A stretch of DNA of 64,000 nucleotides from Rattus norvegicus (taxonomy: Eukaryota; Chordata; Mammalia; Rodentia; Muridae). Of the stretch, positions 59,604-64,000 are shown one piece after another. The notes below the pieces were generated by a model. That model was not told the DNA's origin and searched no databases. It saw nothing but the letters and a program-made list of their open reading frames with translations. Position numbers and translations under genes: made by a program. Position 1 is the stretch's first letter. Each line of letters starts with the position of its first letter. The DNA is taken from assembly GCF_036323735.1 (NCBI RefSeq), contig NC_086025.1:113898188-113962187 (forward strand), read 5' to 3'.

Positions 59604-59896
59604 TCAATGAGCACCTTGCACGTTAGGCTGCTGCTCGCAGTACGCACTTTTACCACAGAGGCTTGCAGTCTTCTTGCAGTCTTGCGAGTGCCTCTTCTCC
59701 GAGGTAAGGCTTTCCGGGATGAGGACTGAAGCACATGCTGCAGGTGAGTTCCCCGCGGCGGGCAATCTTTTGGGAAATGACATAGAGTAGGAGGTCCGCT
59801 GCCTCGTCCAAGTCGCCACCTCCCGCTCTTTGTAAAGCAGCTGCTCATCCATCAGCAGAGTTATGACCTGCTTAGACCTCTCCCGGATATAGCGAC
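59604..59896 (-). CDS. Enthd1: Enthd1 exon encoding the end of the ENTH domain; 3' boundary unresolved
   Basis: Seen: acceptor GGGTGTTTTTCAG lies at 59909-59897, and the exon opens with GT completing a Gly codon. It then reads RYIRERSKQVITLLMDEQ, followed by a basic, Ser-rich stretch with CASVLIPESLTSEKR. After 96 codons the frame meets TGA at 59606-59604. Known: REKxKQ...LLxDE is the closing helix of ENTH domains (epsins, phosphoinositide binding at endocytic membranes), and this text closely matches human ENTHD1 as I recall it. The human protein continues past this point. The visible GT candidates (after 59654, TGTG|GTAAAA; after 59615, CAAG|GTGCTC) both leave one extra base, which does not fit the phase-0 exon at 36054. 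So a hidden exon, another donor, or lineage-specific erosion is needed. Confidence 0.8.
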
Positions 59897-60189
59897 CTGA
59901 AAAACACCCAAGAGTTAGCTTAAAAACGGAAAACGGATTAAAGCTATAATTTATTTTATTCTAAAGAAAAGGAAGGAGAACTGTCAAGGTAGCAAAGTGG
60001 AAAGACAGAAGACTGTCGGCGACACACTGTGCCCACTGAGCAAACACATCATCAACACGTGATGGGACTGTATCTTATCTGGCATTACACTTTTCATTTT
60101 AAATGCATTATTGGATTTTTCTTTGGAAAGCCATCCATACATTGCAATAAATCCACTAACAGAGGCACACAGAGAAGGTTTGAGCATGA

Positions 60190-60530
60190 GGTGAGGGAGA
60201 TTGCTCAGTGGGTAAAGTCCTTGCTCTGGGAGCAGGAGAACCCAAGTCCAGATCCCCAGAATCCATCTAAAATCTAGGAGTAGCAGCATGTGCCTACAAC
60301 CTCCATGCTGGGGAGCCTAGACAGGAGGGGCCGAAGACTCACTGACCAGCTAACCTAACCAATTGGCAAGCTCTGGGTTCAGTGAGACCCTCTCTCAAAA
60401 AATAAGGTGGAGAGGAATTGAGGAAGGCATTGGTCTCAACTTCCAGACTCCACATGCACCTGCACAGACGGGCAAGCGTGTGCACAGACGGGCAAGCGCG
60501 TGCACAGACAGGCAAGCGTGTGCACAGAGG
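60190..60530 (+). mobile_element. B3-type SINE ending in a 20-bp minisatellite
   Basis: GGGAGATTGCTCAGTGGGTA, CAAGCTCTGGGTTCAGTGAG and AATAAGGTGGAGAGGAATTG define the SINE. The tail holds three 20-bp units beginning TGCACAGACG at 60461, 60481 and 60501, and a partial fourth. Confidence 0.78.
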
Positions 60531-61060
60531 TTACTTTCTCCAGTCTCTTCTCTTAGCCACTTCTTCCTCCCAAATTTTCTTTATATTTTTTTTTCAAATC
60601 CTGTTCTAAACACCACTAGTTTCTGGTGGACACCTCATAGTCCCTAACTGAAAAGGCCTACTGTGTGTTGGGCTCTCTCAGTGTCATATGAAAGGTAGAG
60701 ATCTGTTGGAGCTCTTGGGGACAAACTTTCCTGGAGGACAAGGACACCATTTAGATTTGGAGATTAAAAAAAAAAAAAAAACAACTTGTGTCACGCTACC
60801 CGTCTCTCCCCCACCAGTACCTCATCCTGCAGCCCTGAGCCCCTTACCAGCAACACAAAAAGTCAGGCAGCTCTTGCCTCCTGCAGGAACTCTCCATGGC
60901 AGGATCTCTGACTCATCTGACTCCTCAGACGCATTCCTGCATTTCTCCTGTTACCCTTTGAAGAAGCCCCACGTCATCAGTCTATCTCTTGTCCTGAGTT
61001 GTTTCTTTCTGTGGCATCTGCTACTGCCCTCTGTCACCTGTGTGTTCCCTTGCTGTTTGC

Positions 61061-61062
<2 letters not shown>

Positions 61063-61120
<58 letters not shown>
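61063..61120. repeat. (CT)n microsatellite
   Basis: Pure pyrimidine run, CT repeats with a single TTT interruption at 61109-61111. Confidence 0.97.
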
Positions 61121-61121
<1 letters not shown>

Positions 61122-61149
61122 GAACATAAACCAGTGAGAGGAGTCTCCC

Positions 61150-61210
61150 TGCAGACACTGATGGCACTAACATATATTCAATAAATATTTACTGAGTGAA
61201 TGAATTAAGA
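61150..61210 (+). repeat. L2-type 3' end fragment
   Basis: TTCAATAAATATTTACTGAG followed by TGAATGAATTAAG is the typical L2 terminus. Confidence 0.6.
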
Positions 61211-62024
61211 AAGAAACATCACAAAGTTTCAAATGCTCTCCTTGCTATGGTGTAAGTGAAGCAGATTGCTGGAAGATGCTGGGAGCCAATTTACAACTTA
61301 GCTGCCTGGGAAAGTTGCTTGGCTTAAAATAGCCTCCTGCAATACCCCCAATTAGAAGCTGGAAATCATGGGCTAGAATTGGAACATTCTACTTCAAGTC
61401 TGTGGGGATTGGTGAGATGTAGGAGAAGCTCCCTCCCTCCAAGTGGCCAGCAGGCACAGTAAGCAGAAAGCTAGTTGCCCTGGTGGGAGCCTCCTCCTTG
61501 GAGCATCTGACTCCCCCAAGGGAACAGAAGCAGCTTCAGGAATGCCAGGTTCTGCATTCTGCCCAAAATAGGAAAGAACTCACCCAGGAGTGGGCATCTC
61601 ATTTAACTCTGCCTAATTCCCCCAGCTACCATTCTGCCGCCCTCTGTACCAGCCAAGGCTCCTCTAAAGCACCACAGTGAGAAGTAAGAAAAGCCAAGAA
61701 GAGCCCCTCAGTCTGTTTCAAGGAGGAGATAAGTAAACAAGAGCATCCAGTCCTCTAAGCTTCTGAAAAGACCCGAAGGAAGACGCAGCATCAACTTTAA
61801 CAGTACAGGAAGGACAACAGCTTCCTGTCTGAAAGAAGAAAGGAATAGGGCAGGGTTAGAATTCAGATTTTCTGAACTAAGTTTCACTCCAGTCTGAGGA
61901 CTGGATAAACTGAAGGCATCCGTGTGGATGACTAACTGGCAGGGTTTGAAGCAGTCACATGTGTTGTTATGTCAGAGGGTCGGGGGCTACAATACACAAC
62001 CTCCAGTGGAAAGGCACAGTGCAG

Positions 62025-62235
62025 AGCTTCCAGATGGCTTGGCAGTTAAGAGTATTGCTGCCTTGCGGTCCCAGGTTCCCAGACCCTCATAGTGGCTCAC
62101 AACCATGATTACCACTAGTTCCAGGGATCCGGCACTCTCCTCGGGCCTCTGTCAGCACCAGGCACGCACACGATATACATACATCATGCAAGGAAAACAC
62201 TCATACACATAAAGTAAACATAATAAACATTTTAA
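62025..62235 (+). mobile_element. B2-class SINE, diverged
   Basis: CTTCCAGATGGCTTGGCAGT, CATAGTGGCTCACAACCATG and CACTAGTTCCAGGGATCCGG, ending in an AAACATAATAAACA tail. Confidence 0.8.
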
Positions 62236-63611
62236 AGAGAAAAGCACAAAATGTGGAAAAATAATAATAAACACATAAAAATAATAAGGACCTGGAATGG
62301 GGGCAAGATCAATATGTGGAAAGTTATTTCTCCACTGGTGAACTGAGTCAATTCAAGCCAGATTAGAGTACATGAAACACAGGGTCACTGGGAAGCTGCT
62401 GGGGAAGGCAAGTTCACTGGTCCCAAGGAAAGAGGGCGGGGGGAGAAAGTGACCATGCAGAGAAAAGAAAAGGGGGAATAGGAATAGGAAGACAGGGAGA
62501 ACCCAAGATGTCTGGGTTAAATAGCAGAGTCTCTGGAGGAAGGGCAGTCCTGCCCTTGGACTGGAAAGTTCAGGGTTGGGGATAGAGTATGCTAGGTAGG
62601 GACTGACGGGTGCTGGGAGAAAGGAGGCCAGCTATGCTCTGATATGTAAAACGTGCACCTCAGCCCCTTGTCCTGGGTCTGAAACCTAACAACGTGAAAG
62701 AAGGAGGGCCGAGCAGAAAGCCAACCTGGCCGTCTCAAACACATGGTAAGGAGGCAACAATCACTAGAGCAGCCATGCAAGAGACTGGGGTCCAAGCACA
62801 GTTGCCTCTGCAGTCACTGAATCATCCTTCAAGCAGCTGAGGGAGTGTCCTGAGCACTGAAGACACAGCAAGAAACGGGCACAAGTATGCGTGTGTACTC
62901 GGGTCCTGTTGGGTGAAACACCCAGGGAGTATCAAGGGGTTGTTTCAAGCCAAAACAAGTTTTTCAAAGAAGTATGGAGGAGTGACATGCTGGACATGAA
63001 TGTGGGGTGCAGTCACTGAAGTCTTAGTAAGGTGGGTACACAGACCTGGGCCTCAGACCTGGCCAGGCCCTCCTTCCAGCCACCCAGAGAGCATGTTACA
63101 TGAGTCCTTTAGAGTTGTGCCAGTTTAAAGCTGCCCGTTTGAGAGATGGCCTTTCTTCCAACATCCACAAAGGCCAGAGCTACACTTGCTTGTCTCCAGG
63201 ACACTTAAGGAGTGTATGAAATGGAGACGCACGGCAAGGAATGTTCCCCAATGCTGGGGGAAGAGAGATTCAGAGGTCCTGGGCATTAAGGTCTATTATA
63301 GAAGAATGTGTTACAGAAGATATGTTAACGTCCTCTTCCTCCTGAACAGCAGTCCTACCTCCCCTCTCCCTGCTGTATTGCTTTTGTGGTGAATTTTACT
63401 TCCATTCTAAGTGGGGAATACAAACATACAGTGCCCTCCCCACTCAGATATCAGGCCTACCAACCACACCCACTAACTCTATCCTCCCTCTCCATCTCCC
63501 TGAGTTCAGAGGTTTGTTGCCTACAGTAGGTAGTTATTTACCTATTAATCTTCCCTCTAATCTACCTTCTAAAGAGGGCAGGGACAGGAAGAAAGTGCGA
63601 AGTCTCTACAT

Positions 63612-63798
63612 CAGTGGGTTCTCAACCTTCCTAATGCTAGGACCCTTCAATACAGCTGCTCATGTTGTGGTGACCCCCAACCATAAGATTATTTTGTTGC
63701 TCCTTCACAACTGTAAATTTGCCACTGTTGTGAATCATAATGTGAATATGATGTGTGACCACCCCCCCTCCCAGCGGAGTCCCGACCCACAGGCACTG
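63612..63798 (+). mobile_element. Non-autonomous hAT-Charlie-type rodent DNA element
   Basis: Starts CAGTGGGTTCTCAACCTTCC and ends GACCCACAGGCACTG, so the ends are CAGTG/CACTG inverted. GTTGTGGTGACCCCCAACCA in the interior fits the rodent URR1/RCHARR1 group. Flanking octamers CTCTACAT and ATCTAAAG agree at five of eight bases and keep the TCTA core of hAT target duplications. Confidence 0.75.
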
Positions 63799-63849
63799 AT
63801 CTAAAGTCTCTGACCAGGTTATTTCTATTAAAAACAAAGCCCGCTTCAG

Positions 63850-63935
63850 TCAGGGGCTGAAAGGGTGTCTAGTGGAGCCCCTACCTAGGAACATCAAGGT
63901 TGTGACTTCCGTCCACAGCACTACAAAAACAAATA
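63850..63935 (+). mobile_element. ID-like SINE, old copy
   Basis: GGGGCTGAAAGGGTGTCTAG, GGAGCCCCTACCTAGGAACA and CCACAGCACTACAAAAACAA. Confidence 0.5.
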
Positions 63936-64000
63936 GGCAAGACAAAACCCCATCCGTCGTGTTGGCACAGTAAAGCCATGCTTCAAAGTACTGCTCTGCT

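Larger units (their letters stand above)
59897..64000 (-). other. Enthd1: Enthd1 intron upstream of the ENTH-domain exon (continues off window)
   Basis: 4.1 kb of the preceding intron. The exon before it, coding for the N-terminal ENTH domain and ending in a G of a Gly codon, was not found here. Stretches 60550-61050, 61215-62020 and 62240-63600 hold nothing I recognise. Confidence 0.65.

Noticed and set aside
59700..59750. Strong plus-strand splice donors inside the Enthd1 exon (GCAGGTGAGT near 59740 and GAGGTAAGG near 59700)
   Set aside because: They are on the strand opposite to the gene, and I see no plus-strand exon or acceptor to pair with them.

Overview
The window is mammalian, and the repeat content points to rat. 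There are five well-preserved ID SINEs of the BC1/tRNA-Ala type that is very abundant in rat, alongside B1, B2 and B3 SINEs, rodent LINE-1 debris and long (CA)n, (CT)n and (TG)n tracts. I found no bacterial, viral or plasmid gene and no long open reading frame that can be defended as a single-exon protein.

The only protein-coding gene I recognise is Enthd1 (ENTH domain-containing protein 1), on the minus strand. Three pieces are visible, in transcript order: an exon opening at 59896, with the acceptor just beside it and the last part of the ENTH domain; a 127-bp exon at 36054-35928 with clean acceptor and donor; and the start of a large exon at 272, which is still open at the left edge of the window. 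Residues matching human ENTHD1 (compared from memory) run through all three, and the codon phase between the second and third is consistent. Nearly everything else is Enthd1 intron. The earlier exons, with the start codon, should lie to the right of the window; the rest of the large exon should lie to the left.

Left part (0-36 kb): an LTR-like stretch, a decayed Hsp90aa1 retrocopy carrying an ID insertion, ancient repeats, a 9-bp minisatellite with a 63-bp higher-order period (22.0-22.5 kb), four identical 51-bp tandem units (24.6-24.8 kb), and LINE-1 remnants at 26-28, 30.7 and 33-34 kb. Middle part (36-54 kb): stacked SINEs inside a rodent repeat and an old L1, a 36-nt U2 snRNA 5'-end fragment with perfect target-site duplications (41.76 kb), a 39-bp minisatellite derived from a SINE (46.2 kb), an old minus-strand L1 broken by SINEs and a DNA-transposon piece (50.4-53.2 kb), and a Banf1 retrocopy with perfect 15-bp flanking duplications (53.6-54.3 kb). 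Right part (54-64 kb): mostly unrecognised intron sequence, a B2 with a 19-bp duplication against the last Enthd1 exon, and a rodent hAT-type element near the end.

I do not see a new biological system here. The points most worth checking are the 3' boundary of the 59.9-kb Enthd1 exon, which runs into an in-frame stop without a fitting splice donor, the minimal U2 retroposon, the near-intact Banf1 retrocopy, and the homogeneous minisatellites.
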